Position numbers and translations under genes: made by a program
NCBI RefSeq assembly: GCF_004795735.1
Contig: NZ_CP039247.1
Coordinates: forward strand, 310,001-374,000
Source: Corynebacterium endometrii
GTDB lineage: Bacteria; Actinomycetota; Actinomycetes; Mycobacteriales; Mycobacteriaceae
Direction of reading: 5' to 3'
DNA: 64,000 nt
In this document: positions 25,315 through 34,610 of the stretch, in pieces
How the letters are laid out: the number at the start of each line of letters is the position of its first letter
How positions within the stretch are numbered: position 1 is the first letter of the stretch
Notes under the pieces: generated by a model
Told to the model about the DNA's origin: nothing
What the model saw: the letters and a program-made list of their open reading frames with translations, nothing else
Database searches by the model: none

Positions 25315-26583
25315 ATGCGCATAGTTATGATCTCCATGCATACCTCCCCCATTGAGCAGCCAGGTACCGGCGACGCGGGCGGAATGAACGTCTACGTCCT
25401 CAACACAGCCACGCACCTGGCCCGCCAGGGGGTGGACGTGGATATCTATACCCGCGCCACCCGCCCCTCCCAGGGGCGCATCGTAGAGGTCGCGCCCCAC
25501 CTGCGCGTTATCAACATCGTCGCCGGTCCTTACGAGGGGCTAAGCAAGGATGACCTGCCCACCCAGCTGGCCGCGTTCGCCGGCGGGGTGGTGCAGTTTA
25601 CTAAGTGTGAGGGCCTCCACTATGACCTCATCCATTCCCATTACTGGCTCTCGGGCCAGGTGGGGTGGCTCCTGCGCGATCTGTGGGAAATCCCGCTGGT
25701 GCACACCGCGCACACGCTGGCCGCGGTTAAAAACGCCCATCGATCCGACGATGATTCGCCGGAATCCGAGGCCCGCCGCATCTGTGAGCAGCAGCTGGTG
25801 GACAACGCGGACGTGCTGGTGGTCAACACCGATGATGAAACCCGCGAGCTGGTGGGCCATTATGACGCCGACCCGGCCCGCATCAAGGTGGTGCGCCCCG
25901 GGGCCGACGTGGAGCTGTTTACGCCCGGCACGGACCGCAACACGGAGCGTTCTCGCCGCGAGTTGGGCATCCCAATGCACACCAAGGTGGTGGCCTTCGT
26001 GGGCCGCCTGCAAAAGTTCAAGGGACCCGATGTGCTGATCAAGGCCACCGCGGAGCTGGTCAGGCGGGACCCCATGCGCAACCTGCGCGTGGTTATCTGC
26101 GGCGGCCCCTCCGGCGCTCACTCCACCCCGGAGACCTATCAGGACTTGGCCCGTGAAGTGGGGGTGGCCCGCTACATCCGCTTCCTGCAACCGCGCCCAC
26201 CGCAGGAGCTGGTGGCGGTCTACCAGGCCGCCGATATTGTCGCGGTGCCCAGCTATAACGAGTCCTTCGGCCTGGTGGCCGTGGAGGCGCAGGCCTCTGG
26301 CACCCCGGTGGTGGCCGCCCGGGTTGGTGGCCTGCCCGTGGCCGTGCAGGAGGGGGAGACCGGCCTTTTGGTCACCGGCCACGATCCCTCGGACTGGGCC
26401 GACGCGTTGGAAGAACTGCTCGACGATGATGAGCGTCGCATCGCCATGGGCGAGGCCGCCTACGAGCGCTCGGCGCGGTTTAGCTGGGCGGCGTCGGCAG
26501 AACAGCTGTCCGAGGTCTACCGCAACGCGCTGGCCACCGTTGAGCCCCAGCCCTGCACGGACCGCCGCGGCGCCGGGTCGTAG
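25315..26583 (+). CDS. mshA: D-inositol-3-phosphate glycosyltransferase (mycothiol synthesis)
   Basis: 422 aa GT4 enzyme, GT-B fold. Transfers GlcNAc from UDP-GlcNAc to inositol-3-phosphate, the first step of mycothiol synthesis. The N-terminal loop [12 protein letters not shown] binds the acceptor phosphate, [12 protein letters not shown] and [11 protein letters not shown] follow, and the C-terminal nucleotide-sugar domain shows [31 protein letters not shown] and VGGLPVAV. The gene next to gpmA is the conserved actinobacterial position. The start is placed by the leaderless-type spacing; the extended frame adds only three residues. Confidence 0.95.
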   Translation: MRIVMISMHTSPIEQPGTGDAGGMNVYVLNTATHLARQGVDVDIYTRATRPSQGRIVEVAPHLRVINIVAGPYEGLSKDDLPTQLAAFAGGVVQFTKCEGLHYDLIHSHYWLSGQVGWLLRDLWEIPLVHTAHTLAAVKNAHRSDDDSPESEARRICEQQLVDNADVLVVNTDDETRELVGHYDADPARIKVVRPGADVELFTPGTDRNTERSRRELGIPMHTKVVAFVGRLQKFKGPDVLIKATAELVRRDPMRNLRVVICGGPSGAHSTPETYQDLAREVGVARYIRFLQPRPPQELVAVYQAADIVAVPSYNESFGLVAVEAQASGTPVVAARVGGLPVAVQEGETGLLVTGHDPSDWADALEELLDDDERRIAMGEAAYERSARFSWAASAEQLSEVYRNALATVEPQPCTDRRGAGS

Positions 26584-26718
26584 GTAGGCGGCGCAGCCGG
26601 CCGAAATCGCGGGCCCGTGCACCGCGAGGCCGGGAAATACCCACGTTCGGGAACGCGCCGGTCTGACATGTCGATTATTTAGCGGCGGAATGGCCGGTTT
26701 AATGGCAAACTGAAACGT

Positions 26719-27465
26719 ATGAGTAACGGCAAACTGATTCTCCTCCGTCATGGCCAGTCCAAGTGGAATGAGTCCAACCAGTTCACTGGTTGGGTCGATG
26801 TAGACCTCACCGCTAAGGGCGAAGCCGAAGCTAAGCGTGGTGGCGAGCTCCTCGCCGAGCAGGGCATCCTGCCGGACGTGCTCTACACGTCCCTCCTGCG
26901 ACGCGCTATTCGCACCGCAAACATTGCGCTAAACCACGCTGACCGCCACTGGATCCCGGTTATTCGCGACTGGCGCCTCAACGAGCGCCACTACGGCGCG
27001 CTCCAGGGCCTGAACAAGGCAGAGACCAAGGACAAGTACGGCGAAGAACAGTTCATGGCCTGGCGCCGCTCCTATGACACCCCACCGCCAGCGCTGGCCG
27101 ACGACGCAGAATACTCACAGGCCAATGACGTCCGCTACAAGGACCTAGATTCCGTCCCGCAAACGGAGTGCCTGCTCGATGTGGTCAAGCGCCTGGTTCC
27201 TTACTTCGAGGAAGAAATCCTGCCTCGCGTGAAAAACGGTGAAACCGTCCTGGTTGCCGCGCACGGCAATTCCCTGCGCGCGCTGGTTAAGCACCTGGAC
27301 AACATCTCCGATGAGGACATTGCCGGCCTGAATATCCCAACCGGTATCCCACTGGTGTACGAAATCGATGCGGACGGAACCGTGCAGAACCCGGGTGGTT
27401 CTTACCTGGATCCGGAAGCCGCCGCCGCTGGCGCCGCTGCCGTGGCAAACCAGGGTAATAAGTAG
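26719..27465 (+). CDS. gpmA: 2,3-bisphosphoglycerate-dependent phosphoglycerate mutase
   Basis: 248 aa, the normal length. Interconverts 3- and 2-phosphoglycerate in glycolysis and gluconeogenesis. The phosphohistidine motif [10 protein letters not shown] is at residues 7-16, the substrate loop [13 protein letters not shown] follows, and the second catalytic histidine is in [21 protein letters not shown] lies 7 nt before the ATG, so the start may be leaderless. A strong terminator follows, separating it from senX3. Confidence 0.95.
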   Translation: MSNGKLILLRHGQSKWNESNQFTGWVDVDLTAKGEAEAKRGGELLAEQGILPDVLYTSLLRRAIRTANIALNHADRHWIPVIRDWRLNERHYGALQGLNKAETKDKYGEEQFMAWRRSYDTPPPALADDAEYSQANDVRYKDLDSVPQTECLLDVVKRLVPYFEEEILPRVKNGETVLVAAHGNSLRALVKHLDNISDEDIAGLNIPTGIPLVYEIDADGTVQNPGGSYLDPEAAAAGAAAVANQGNK

Positions 27466-27511
27466 TTCCGTCCTGGTTCCGCGCCGAGTTGGGCCCCGCG
27501 CTCATCCGGCG

Positions 27512-27558
27512 AGTCTGCCCCCGGGGGTTTATACTCCCGGGGGCAGACTTGTTTGTTT
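27512..27558 (+). terminator. Rho-independent terminator after gpmA
   Basis: Perfect 14-bp arms AGTCTGCCCCCGGG and CCCGGGGGCAGACT around a 10-nt loop, followed by TGTTTGTTTAA. The strongest terminator in the window. Confidence 0.88.
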
Positions 27559-27649
27559 AATTCCTGGCCCGCCCCAGTTAACCTGGTCACCTATTAGATA
27601 CAGGTGGCTGGCTTTTCGGAGGGCAGAGAACTTGAGGATTGTTTAGTTG

Positions 27650-28924
27650 ATGCAGTTAGCACTCGCGTTCATCGCCGGCGTGCTGGTGTGCGCGCTGGCG
27701 GCCCCGCTGATCCGGTGGATTCGGCGTAGGCTGGAGCGCCGCCGCCTGGCGGCGGCCACCGCGGCGAACCAGGTCACCACCTTGTCCCAGGTCTTTAACC
27801 TGGCCATTCAGGGCTCCCCGGTGGGCGTGACCGTGGTGGACAATGAGGGCTCCGTGGTGGTGTCTAACACCTCGAGCCATGAGATGTCCATTGTCCATGA
27901 CCGCACGCTCAACCCAGACATTTGGACCGTGTCTCAAGAGGTCTTTGAAGACAAGGAAACCCGCACGGTCGATCTGTCCATTCCGCGCCGCCGAACCGGC
28001 AACCGCGTGAGCCAGGTCAAGGCCGTGGTGCAGCCGCTGACTTTGCACGATGACCGTTTCGTCATTGTCTACGCCACGGATGAGTCTGAATCCGTGCGCA
28101 TGGAGTCCGCGCGCCGCGACTTCGTGGCGAACGTCTCCCATGAGCTCAAGACCCCGGTGGGCGGTATTGCCTTGCTGTCCGAGGCCCTCCTCCAGGACCC
28201 CGGCGACGCGGAACACGTGCAGTACTTCGGCGCCAAGATTCAAAAGGAAGCCTCACGCATGGGCAACATGGTCAGTGAGCTCATCGCCTTGTCCAAGCTG
28301 CAGGGCGCCGAGGCGCTGCCCGAGATGGAGCCGTGCCCGGTCGATGAAATCGTGGATGAGGCAATCCATCGCAATCAGCTGGGCGCGGATGCACGCAATA
28401 TCGCCATCACCCGCGGTGCGCGCGCCGAGGTGGACGTGTTGTGCGACAAATCCCTGATAGTCACCGCGGTGTCCAACCTTATTTCCAACGCCGTGAACTA
28501 CTCCCCGGATGGCGTGCAGGTTTCCATCTCCCACAAGGTGGTCAGCGAGGACGTTGTGTATATCCGCGTGACGGATCGGGGAATCGGCATCGCGCCAGAG
28601 GATCAAAAGCGCGTCTTTGAACGTTTCTTCCGCGTTGATAAGGCCCGCTCCCGCTCTACCGGCGGCACGGGCTTGGGCCTGGCGATTGTCAAGCACGTGG
28701 TGGCCAATCATGGCGGAAACATCAAACTATGGTCGCGCCCGGGGACCGGCTCAACGTTTACGATTGAGTTGCCCATCTATCACAATCAAAACCCGGCGGA
28801 ATTGCCGGATAGCCGTAATAATGACAGTACGAAGTCGATCAAGGCGCGCGGCACCTCCCTCCCGGGGTCATTGCCTAGTGCCATGGCCCGCGTGGCCGCT
28901 CGTCGAAAGGAAAAGGAAAAGTGA
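27650..28924 (+). CDS. senX3: Sensor histidine kinase SenX3
   Basis: 424 aa. Membrane sensor of the phosphate-responsive SenX3-RegX3 pair. It has a short N-terminal hydrophobic segment (about residues 2-22), a PAS-like region, the H-box FVANVSHELKTPVGG with His near 164, N-box NLISNAVNYSP, the DRGIGIAPEDQKRVFERFFR region and GGTGLGLAIVKHVVANHGG. The Lys/Arg-rich tail after the ATPase domain ends with KEKEK. The TTG at 27647 is an alternative start, 9 nt after GAGG. The stop overlaps the regX3 GTG (GTGA), so translation is coupled. Confidence 0.92.
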   Translation: MQLALAFIAGVLVCALAAPLIRWIRRRLERRRLAAATAANQVTTLSQVFNLAIQGSPVGVTVVDNEGSVVVSNTSSHEMSIVHDRTLNPDIWTVSQEVFEDKETRTVDLSIPRRRTGNRVSQVKAVVQPLTLHDDRFVIVYATDESESVRMESARRDFVANVSHELKTPVGGIALLSEALLQDPGDAEHVQYFGAKIQKEASRMGNMVSELIALSKLQGAEALPEMEPCPVDEIVDEAIHRNQLGADARNIAITRGARAEVDVLCDKSLIVTAVSNLISNAVNYSPDGVQVSISHKVVSEDVVYIRVTDRGIGIAPEDQKRVFERFFRVDKARSRSTGGTGLGLAIVKHVVANHGGNIKLWSRPGTGSTFTIELPIYHNQNPAELPDSRNNDSTKSIKARGTSLPGSLPSAMARVAARRKEKEK

Positions 28925-29616
28925 CCTCCATCCTCATTGTTGAAGACGAAGAGTCTTTGGCGGACCCGCTTGCGTTTATCCTGCGCAAGGAGGGATTTGA
29001 GCCTCACATCGCCTACGACGGGCAGGCCGCACTCGACGAGTTCGCCAAGCATGACTTCGACATTGTCCTGCTTGATCTCATGCTGCCCGGCATGTCCGGA
29101 ACTGACGTGTGCAAGGAATTGCGCAAAATCTCCCAGGTGCCCATCATCATGGTCACCGCCCGCGACTCTGAGATTGATAAGGTGGTGGGCCTGGAGCTGG
29201 GGGCGGATGACTACGTGACCAAGCCGTATTCCTCCCGCGAGCTGATAGCCCGCATTCGCGCAGTCTTGCGCCGCGGTGGGGAGCCGGCGCGCCCTGAGGC
29301 AGAGGAAGTCGAAGAGGAGATCCTCGAGGGTGGCCGCGTGCGCATGGACGTGGAGCGCCACATTGTCACCGTCGATGGGGAGCCGGTGTCCATGCCGCTC
29401 AAGGAGTTTGATCTCCTGGAATACCTGTTGCGCAATACCGGCCGCGTGCTGACCCGCGGGCAGCTCATCGACCGAATCTGGGGCGTGGATTATGTGGGCG
29501 ATACCAAGACCCTTGACGTTCATGTCAAGCGCCTGCGCTCCAAGATTGAGGCGGAGCCTTCCCGCCCGCAGCACCTGGTCACGGTGCGCGGGCTGGGCTA
29601 TAAATACGAGGTCTAA
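28921..29616 (+). CDS. regX3: Response regulator RegX3
   Basis: 231 aa OmpR/PhoB type. The receiver domain (1-120) has EDEE acidic residues, the phosphorylated Asp near 52 in VLLDLMLPGM, the Thr in IMVTARDSE and Lys in YVTKPYSSREL. After an acidic linker comes a winged-helix DNA-binding domain (about 130-231) with LKEFDLLEYLLRN, VLTRGQLIDRIWG and DVHVKRLRSKIE. It activates phosphate-starvation genes in relatives. The GTG start overlaps the senX3 stop by 4 nt. A terminator follows 38 nt later. Confidence 0.94.
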   Translation: MTSILIVEDEESLADPLAFILRKEGFEPHIAYDGQAALDEFAKHDFDIVLLDLMLPGMSGTDVCKELRKISQVPIIMVTARDSEIDKVVGLELGADDYVTKPYSSRELIARIRAVLRRGGEPARPEAEEVEEEILEGGRVRMDVERHIVTVDGEPVSMPLKEFDLLEYLLRNTGRVLTRGQLIDRIWGVDYVGDTKTLDVHVKRLRSKIEAEPSRPQHLVTVRGLGYKYEV

Positions 29617-29654
29617 TACATCTAGGGCTTGTTAGCCACCGGGCAATTCCCGGC

Positions 29655-29705
29655 GGGGCATAAGACCATCCCTTGGGGCAGGGGTGGGGCCTTATGCCCC
29701 TTTTT
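29655..29705 (+). terminator. Rho-independent terminator after regX3
   Basis: GGGGCATAAG (29655-29664) pairs with CTTATGCCCC (29691-29700), directly followed by TTTTT. The loop is GC-rich. Confidence 0.85.
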
Positions 29706-29722
29706 CAATCCCCCGGGGATTT

Positions 29723-30634
29723 TTAACCGCGGGTTTGATGAGGGTCTGCGGGGTGGCGCGGGAATTCGGCGCCGGCCTGCCGGGCCTTTTCCCGCGCGCG
29801 CAGGTACGTGGCCAGGACCTCGTAGCCTTCCTCGCCCAGCAGCGCGGTCAGCTCTGTTTGTTGGGACTTCCATAGCGGTTCCGGCGAGGTATGGCAGCGC
29901 GAATCCCCGGAGCAATACCAATCAAAGTCCTCCCCGCCACCGCCCCAGGCGCGGCGGTCATATTCGCCAATCGTCGTGCGCAAAATCTCCTGGCCGTCCG
30001 GGCGTTCCTCCCAGTCCTCGTAGCGGCGAATGGGTAGCTGCCAGCACACCTCCGGCTTTACCACGGTCAATTCCTGGCCCTCCGCCACGGCCCACTGGTG
30101 AATGGCGCAACCCACGCCGGTTTCCCAGCCGGCGCGGTTGGCAAAGACGCATGCACCATCGACGATGGGCGTCTTCAGCGCCGGCTCCGGCTCGCCGTCC
30201 TCGCCGTCCAATTCATCCCATTCAAGCCATGGCTCTAGCTCATCGCCCGCCGAGCCAGCCTCGGCGCGCTCGAGGAAGGAGTCCACCCCCGCCGGGCGCA
30301 GTTGCCAATATTTGGCCGGCATTCGCTTGACCGCATCGAAGAGTTGGTCGCGGTCTTCCTCGTCGGCCATGTAGGCGCCGTGGACGCAGCAGCCCACCTC
30401 GGGACGCGAGGCGTCAATGCCGTGGCAGGCATCCGTGCCAAACATGCAGTTGTAGTGGGATTCAAGCCAGGTGATATCCACCTCGAAGGTGTGGAATTCG
30501 TCCTTGGGATCGACAAATTCGTACCACTCACGTGGGAAATCGGGCGGCACTTCGTGGCCGGCCAGGATGGACGCGGCCGCCGGGGAGACGGCCGGGAAAC
30601 CAAGATTGACGGGATTAGTTTTTTGGCGATTCAC
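29723..30634 (-). CDS. Cysteine-rich protein resembling the DUF3109/YkgJ metal-binding type
   Basis: 303 aa from GTG 30634 (GTG 30640 is possible). Cysteines fall in a fixed order: [56 protein letters not shown]. This order, with C-A-I-H/E, the K-P-x-x-C-x-x-x-P-I-R block and Y-x-x-W near the end, resembles DUF3109, a family linked to zinc or iron binding; the assignment is mine from pattern only. No signal peptide. Divergent from ppx and conserved at this position in actinobacteria. The middle part (about residues 120-150) is very acidic. Confidence 0.7.
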   Translation of the reverse strand: MNRQKTNPVNLGFPAVSPAAASILAGHEVPPDFPREWYEFVDPKDEFHTFEVDITWLESHYNCMFGTDACHGIDASRPEVGCCVHGAYMADEEDRDQLFDAVKRMPAKYWQLRPAGVDSFLERAEAGSAGDELEPWLEWDELDGEDGEPEPALKTPIVDGACVFANRAGWETGVGCAIHQWAVAEGQELTVVKPEVCWQLPIRRYEDWEERPDGQEILRTTIGEYDRRAWGGGGEDFDWYCSGDSRCHTSPEPLWKSQQTELTALLGEEGYEVLATYLRAREKARQAGAEFPRHPADPHQTRG

Positions 30635-30648
30635 ACCCACCTACCGTA
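30635..30648 (-). promoter_or_regulatory. -10 element of the Cys-rich gene (leaderless)
   Basis: TACGGT (30648-30643) lies 8 nt before GTG 30634. Confidence 0.4.
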
Positions 30649-30655
30649 GACCTAC

Positions 30656-30667
30656 TAACCTAGACGT
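30656..30667 (+). promoter_or_regulatory. -10 element of ppx (leaderless)
   Basis: TAACCT at 30656-30661, then 6 nt to GTG 30668. Confidence 0.5.
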
Positions 30668-31597
30668 GTGCGATTAGGTGTATTAGACGTGGGAAGCAAC
30701 ACCGTTCATCTCGTGGCAGTGGACACTGCCGCCGGTGGGCGACCTTCCCCCATGAGCGATTGGAAGACCCCGCTTAAGCTGGTCGAGCAGCTTGACAAGG
30801 ACGGCAACATCCACTCCAAGGGAGTCAAAAAGCTAGTCAATGCCGTGGGTGAAGCCGCCGAGCTTGGCAAGAAGCTGGGGTGTGATGACTTCATTCCCTT
30901 TGCCACCTCGGCCATCCGCTCCGCGGGTAACGGCGATGAGGTGTTGGACACGGTGGAGAAGGAAACGGGCGTGCGCCTGGAAATCCTCTCCGGCGTGGAT
31001 GAGGCACGCCTGACATTCCTGGCGGTGCGCCGCTGGTATGGCTGGTCGACTGGCCGCATCACCAACCTAGACATCGGCGGCGGCTCCCTGGAGATGTCCA
31101 CGGGCACGGACGAGATTCCTGACCTGGCGTTCTCCCTTGATCTGGGCGCGGGCCGTTTGACCCACAACTGGTTCGATGAGGATCCTCCTAAGAAGAAGGA
31201 CGTAAGCTCTTTGCGTGATTTCATCGACGCGGAGCTGGAGGACGCGGCGCAGCAGATGCGCTCCCTGGGCCCAGCCGGCCTGGCGGTGGGTACTTCCAAG
31301 ACCTTTCGTACACTGGCGCGTTTGACCGGCGCCGCGCCGTCCTCTGAGGGGCTATACGTCAAGCGCTACCTCACCACGGCGGGCCTGCGCCAACTGATTA
31401 ACTTCATCTCTAGGATGACCGCAGCTGACAGAGCGGAGCTTGAGGGTGTAAGTTCAGACCGTTCGCACCAAATTGTTGCCGGCGCCCTCGTGGCCGAGGC
31501 AAGCATGCGCGCGCTGGGCATCGAACAGATGGAGATTTGCCCGTGGGCACTGCGTGAAGGCGTAATCTTGCGCCGCATCGATAAGGGACTGGAGTAG
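30668..31597 (+). CDS. ppx: Exopolyphosphatase (Ppx/GppA family)
   Basis: 309 aa, the short two-domain ASKHA form without the HD-like C-terminal half. Releases phosphate from the end of polyphosphate, or hydrolyses pppGpp in related enzymes. Phosphate-binding motifs are LDVGSNTVHLVAVD (residues 5-18) and NLDIGGGSLEMSTG (about 134-147); the catalytic acid lies in the GVDEARLTFLAV region. Its place behind senX3-regX3 fits phosphate metabolism. Only 13 nt separate it from the downstream membrane protein gene. Confidence 0.9.
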   Translation: MRLGVLDVGSNTVHLVAVDTAAGGRPSPMSDWKTPLKLVEQLDKDGNIHSKGVKKLVNAVGEAAELGKKLGCDDFIPFATSAIRSAGNGDEVLDTVEKETGVRLEILSGVDEARLTFLAVRRWYGWSTGRITNLDIGGGSLEMSTGTDEIPDLAFSLDLGAGRLTHNWFDEDPPKKKDVSSLRDFIDAELEDAAQQMRSLGPAGLAVGTSKTFRTLARLTGAAPSSEGLYVKRYLTTAGLRQLINFISRMTAADRAELEGVSSDRSHQIVAGALVAEASMRALGIEQMEICPWALREGVILRRIDKGLE

Positions 31598-31610
31598 TAA
31601 GGAAATAGCT

Positions 31611-32582
31611 ATGGCTGACGATAAGCAGTTAACCGTTGCGGAGCTCCTTGCGCGGAACAAGGCCGAGCGAGATGCCAAGGCTAGTTCGCGCGATGAGGCC
31701 CCGCGCCGTAGGCGTCGCCGGAGCCTCGATGAGGGCGGCATTTCCGTTGCGGAGTTGACCGGCAACCTGCCAAAGGTTGACGCGAATCCGGCGCAATCCA
31801 AGCACTCCAGCGTGGGCATCGACGAGCCGGCGCCGGTCATCCCCGCGCCGAAGAAGCAGCCAGCTCCTGTACGCGACCAGGCGCCCGCGGGCAGCGACCC
31901 GGAAATCAAGGACCAAGCTAAGCAAGCTAAAGCTGAGTCCAAGGCCGGGGCTAAGCCTTCCTCCAAGGAAGGGGCAAAGCCTGGGGTCATAAAGCCGCAC
32001 AACGATGAGACCACCGTCATTAAGCGGGTGGAGGCGCAGGAGGCCGAGTCTAAGAAGCCGCAGGCCCAGAAGGTAGATACGGCCAAGGCTGGCGCGAAGC
32101 TTAAGGAAAAGGACAAGCTCGAAGAAACCGGCGTCATTCCGGTTGTCACCCCGGAGGCGGGCGAGGACAAGCGTGGCGCGCTCGCTAAGCCTGAGGAGAA
32201 GGCTGCGGAAAGGGCCGCAGAAAAGGCCGAGAAGAAGAATTCGGCTGATGGCGCCAAGGCTGAGGCCGTAGAGGAAGACGGACTGGATACCTTTGGTGAA
32301 GACGTCGAGGAAGAGGCCCGCGAGGAGGACTCCAAGGTCAATCCGGTGGCCGTCATCATCTTGGCGCTTATCGGGGTAGTCCTAGGCACCGTTGTGTTTA
32401 AGGGTTTCGAGATCCTGTGGACCGCCCTCAATGGCGTTCTGGTGGGCGTGCTTGCGCTTGTGGTCACCGGTGTGATGGTCGGCGTTATCCACGCCCTGCG
32501 CACCAACACTGACAAGGTCTCGATGGGGCTGGCAGGCGTGGTGGGCCTCGTGCTTACCTTCGGGCCTTTGCTGATCGTCTAA
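31611..32582 (+). CDS. Membrane protein with long Lys/Glu/Ala-rich cytoplasmic region
   Basis: 323 aa. The first 240 residues are charged and low-complexity (Ala, Lys, Glu), preceded by a conserved N-terminus [15 protein letters not shown] and [19 protein letters not shown] (which may be a real motif). Three hydrophobic segments follow (about 247-262, 269-292 and 300-323). It holds the same position as the membrane protein Rv0497 downstream of ppx in Mycobacterium. Function unknown. SD-like AAGGAAATAG upstream. Co-transcription with ppx is likely, ending at the hairpin 32615-32660. Confidence 0.8.
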   Translation: MADDKQLTVAELLARNKAERDAKASSRDEAPRRRRRRSLDEGGISVAELTGNLPKVDANPAQSKHSSVGIDEPAPVIPAPKKQPAPVRDQAPAGSDPEIKDQAKQAKAESKAGAKPSSKEGAKPGVIKPHNDETTVIKRVEAQEAESKKPQAQKVDTAKAGAKLKEKDKLEETGVIPVVTPEAGEDKRGALAKPEEKAAERAAEKAEKKNSADGAKAEAVEEDGLDTFGEDVEEEAREEDSKVNPVAVIILALIGVVLGTVVFKGFEILWTALNGVLVGVLALVVTGVMVGVIHALRTNTDKVSMGLAGVVGLVLTFGPLLIV

Positions 32583-32614
32583 AGCGCCAATCGTTTAAAA
32601 CCCAGCGCACACTC

Positions 32615-32664
32615 ACCCGGCCACCGGCCCCACTAATAGCGGGGAGCAGGGTGGCCGGGTTTCT
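32615..32664 (+). terminator. Rho-independent terminator before proC
   Basis: ACCCGGCCACC (32615-32625) and GGTGGCCGGGT (32650-32660) are perfect 11-bp arms, with CCCC/GGGG pairing again in the loop, followed by TTTCT. It overlaps the open frame upstream of proC and so argues against a proC start at 32651. Confidence 0.8.
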
Positions 32665-32686
32665 CGTTGTCTGGCATGGTGGGGTC

Positions 32687-33484
32687 ATGACAAAAATTGC
32701 AGTACTTGGAGGGGGCCAAATCGGCGAAGCGCTGATTTCCGGCCTGGTTGCATCCGGCTATGAGCCCGCTGACATCGTGGTCACCAACCGCAGGGCGGAG
32801 CGTAGCGAAGAATTGGCAAGCAGCTACGGGGTCAGCACTACCTCGGACAATCTCGCGGCCGTAGACGGCGCGGATTACGTCTTTGCGTGCGTCAAGCCGT
32901 ACGCCATCGTGAGCCTGCTTGAGGAGGTTTCCGGATCCTTGGGCGTGGACACCACCGTGATTTCCCTTGCGGCGGGCGTGACGCTCGAAGCGATGGAGGT
33001 GGCGGCCGGGGAGGGCGTGCCCGTGGTCCGCGTTATGCCCAACACTCCGATGCTGGTGGGCAAGGGTATGTGCGCCGCAGCGGCCGGTGAGTCCGTGGAG
33101 GCGGAGCAGCTGGACGGGGTAGTAAAACTGCTTGAGGCCGTGGGTGAAGTGGTCGTGGTCCAGGAGAAGGACATGGACGCGGTGACGGCGCTTTCTGGTT
33201 CCTCACCCGCGTACTACTTCCTGGTGACCGAGGCGCTCATCGACGCCGGCGTGCAGCTTGGTTTGACGCGCGATGTGGCGGAGAAGCTGGCGGCGACCTC
33301 GGCAGCGGGCGCGGGCAAGATGCTTGCCGAGTCCGGCCGCGACGCCGGCACGCTGCGCGCCAACGTGACCTCCCCGGGCGGCACCACCGCCGCGGCGCTG
33401 AGGGAGCTCGAAGAATCCGGCATCCGTGGGGCGTTCTTCCGCGCGGCGCAGGCCTGCGCGGATCGCTCCGCCGAGCTCGGCTAG
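32687..33484 (+). CDS. proC: Pyrroline-5-carboxylate reductase
   Basis: 265 aa. Last step of proline synthesis, reducing P5C with NAD(P)H. The Rossmann loop is [15 protein letters not shown] at the N-terminus, followed by the NADP-phosphate region [26 protein letters not shown], and the C-terminal signature [20 protein letters not shown] and [16 protein letters not shown]. The ATG at 32687 gives the standard family N-terminus; the frame upstream runs through a terminator. Confidence 0.95.
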   Translation: MTKIAVLGGGQIGEALISGLVASGYEPADIVVTNRRAERSEELASSYGVSTTSDNLAAVDGADYVFACVKPYAIVSLLEEVSGSLGVDTTVISLAAGVTLEAMEVAAGEGVPVVRVMPNTPMLVGKGMCAAAAGESVEAEQLDGVVKLLEAVGEVVVVQEKDMDAVTALSGSSPAYYFLVTEALIDAGVQLGLTRDVAEKLAATSAAGAGKMLAESGRDAGTLRANVTSPGGTTAAALRELEESGIRGAFFRAAQACADRSAELG

Positions 33485-33553
33485 TCCCTGACCCATGGGT
33501 CCCATAGGGCCCATAAGGGCCTACAGGGGCCTGTAAGGCAGCGCGTCTAAGCT

Positions 33554-33600
33554 CCCCGCCCACCCGCATAGGGTTTACCTGTGCTGGGGGCGGGGTTTTA
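33554..33600 (+). terminator. Rho-independent terminator after proC
   Basis: CCCCGCCC (33554-33561) and GGGCGGGG (33588-33595), then TTTTAT. Confidence 0.75.
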
Positions 33601-33818
33601 TCTTTAAGGCCGGGACTGCCGCCCGCGCCGCGAATTTCCCCTATCTGGGGGTAAAAAGTGGGTCGCGCGGAGGGGCGTGGGAAGGGGGTGGCCCGCGGTG
33701 GCCGGAGAGTGCTTGTGAACAGCTGTGTGGTCACTGTTAAAGCCGTGAATCAAATGCCTAGAGGAGTCACGTGTGAGAATTTTTAACACTTAAGTCGCAA
33801 TAGTCACACGATTCACGC

Positions 33819-33824
33819 TAAACT
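33819..33824 (+). promoter_or_regulatory. Probable -10 element of the HTH gene
   Basis: TAAACT after an AT-rich stretch containing several CAC/GTG palindromic words. No good -35. Predicted leader about 70-75 nt, unlike the leaderless neighbours. Confidence 0.4.
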
Positions 33825-33901
33825 CTTGTGGAGCACGTGCGTGTACGTCCTGTGGGAGGGGAAGCCTACAGCGCGCCTACGTGTTGAAGGGTTAGATAAC
33901 T

Positions 33902-34093
33902 ATGGCTAATGAAGAAAAGGGAACCTTCTTGACGGTTGCTGAGGTCGCTGACATGATGCGAGTCTCCAAGATGACCGTTTACCGTTTGGTTCACGCAGGC
34001 GATCTACCAGCGGTTCGCGTGGGGCGCTCATTCCGCGTCCACGAGAATGCTGTGAGCGAGTACCTTGAGAACTCCGTGTACGGAGTTGGCTAA
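33902..34093 (+). CDS. Excisionase-type helix-turn-helix DNA-binding protein
   Basis: 63 aa, a single MerR/excisionase-like winged helix: LTVAEVADMMRVSKMTVYRL is the helix-turn-helix and AVRVGRSFRVHENAVSEYL the wing. It is the equivalent of Rv0500A next to proC in Mycobacterium. Despite the name of the domain there is no phage nearby; it is a conserved chromosomal regulator of unknown targets. Followed by a 14-bp inverted repeat. Confidence 0.88.
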   Translation: MANEEKGTFLTVAEVADMMRVSKMTVYRLVHAGDLPAVRVGRSFRVHENAVSEYLENSVYGVG

Positions 34094-34119
34094 GACCCGC
34101 GCTTTCCTATCGCCTCTTC

Positions 34120-34175
34120 GCAGCGCCTTCCACTGTTGAATCCACGGAGTGTGGGTTTGTGGTGGAAGGCGCTGC
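34120..34175 (+). terminator. Hairpin after the HTH gene
   Basis: GCAGCGCCTTCCAC (34120-34133) and GTGGAAGGCGCTGC (34162-34175) are perfect 14-bp arms around a 28-nt loop. Only a weak T-rich tail follows, so it may also be an mRNA-stabilising element. Confidence 0.6.
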
Positions 34176-34234
34176 AGTCATTTGTTACCGCGCCTGGGTG
34201 GGGTGGTTCCTTGCCGGCTCCGCGGGTCCAATTT

Positions 34235-34262
34235 TTGAGGCGGGCCAGCCGCTGGGTAAGAT
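34235..34262 (+). promoter_or_regulatory. Sigma-A type promoter of bS22
   Basis: TTGAGG, 16-bp spacer, TAAGAT. It would give a transcript start near 34269 and a leader of about 175 nt. Confidence 0.45.
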
Positions 34263-34444
34263 GTAATCCATTCGTGCCGGCACTCGCCAGCAGTGCGAGC
34301 TTTGATCTCTGGTCTTTGTGGCCGTGAGTGGTGGCCCGCAGCCGCATTGAGTGCACCTTTGCGGCTACGTCCCGTGCGAGCGGGGTGGGGCTGAAGGCGC
34401 CGGCAGGTTAAGTACGTACTTCAATCTTTGAAAGGGGAGCCGTA

Positions 34445-34546
34445 ATGGGTTCTGTTATTAAGAAGCGCCGCAAGCGTATGTCCAAGAAGAAGCACCGCAA
34501 GATGCTGCGCCGCACCCGCGTTCAGCGTCGTAAGCTCGGCAAGTAA
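34445..34546 (+). CDS. Small ribosomal protein bS22 (AURKAIP1/COX24 type)
   Basis: 33 aa, extremely basic: [20 protein letters not shown] continuing [13 protein letters not shown]. Nearly identical to the 33-residue product of Rv0500B, now recognised as the small-subunit protein bS22 in mycobacterial ribosomes. Perfect ribosome site GAAAGGGGAG 6 nt before the ATG. The gene is followed by a strong terminator and preceded by a long leader, so it is a single-gene unit. Confidence 0.92.
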   Translation: MGSVIKKRRKRMSKKKHRKMLRRTRVQRRKLGK

Positions 34547-34563
34547 AGCTTGCCCGCTGCCAG

Positions 34564-34610
34564 TCAGGCCGTGCCCGTCATCGCGATGGGCGCGGCCTGA
34601 TTGGTGTTTT
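34564..34610 (+). terminator. Rho-independent terminator after bS22
   Basis: TCAGGCCG...CGGCCTGA with an inner GCCCGTCATC/GATGGGC stem (34564-34600), then TTGGTGTTTT. It touches the 3' end of the convergent phosphatase gene. Confidence 0.8.

Larger units (their letters stand above)
33485..33901. other. Intergenic region between proC and the HTH gene
   Basis: 417 bp. It contains a run of GGGCC-rich short repeats (33492-33538), a terminator (33554-33600), then AT-richer promoter DNA with TAAACT at 33819 and an untranslated leader of about 75 nt. No gene supported. Confidence 0.55.
34094..34444 (+). other. Structured noncoding region upstream of bS22
   Basis: 351 bp. First a terminator-like hairpin (34120-34175), then a promoter-like pair (34235-34262), then about 175 nt of predicted leader with possible stems CTCGC/GTGCGAG and AGCCGCA/TGCGGCT before the bS22 ribosome site GAAAGGGGAG. 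The only open frame here shows no protein character. Confidence 0.5.

Noticed and set aside
26719-27465. gpmA and the phosphatase at 47962 as duplicate glycolytic mutases
   Set aside because: The second protein lacks the mutase-specific inserts and is a general histidine phosphatase.
33902-34093. Excisionase-type HTH as sign of a prophage or integrative element
   Set aside because: No integrase, att site or phage gene nearby, and the gene has the same neighbours (proC, bS22) in Mycobacterium.
34136-34327. 63-aa frame upstream of bS22
   Set aside because: It begins in the loop of a hairpin, spans a promoter-like sequence, has no ribosome site and no domain; treated as leader.
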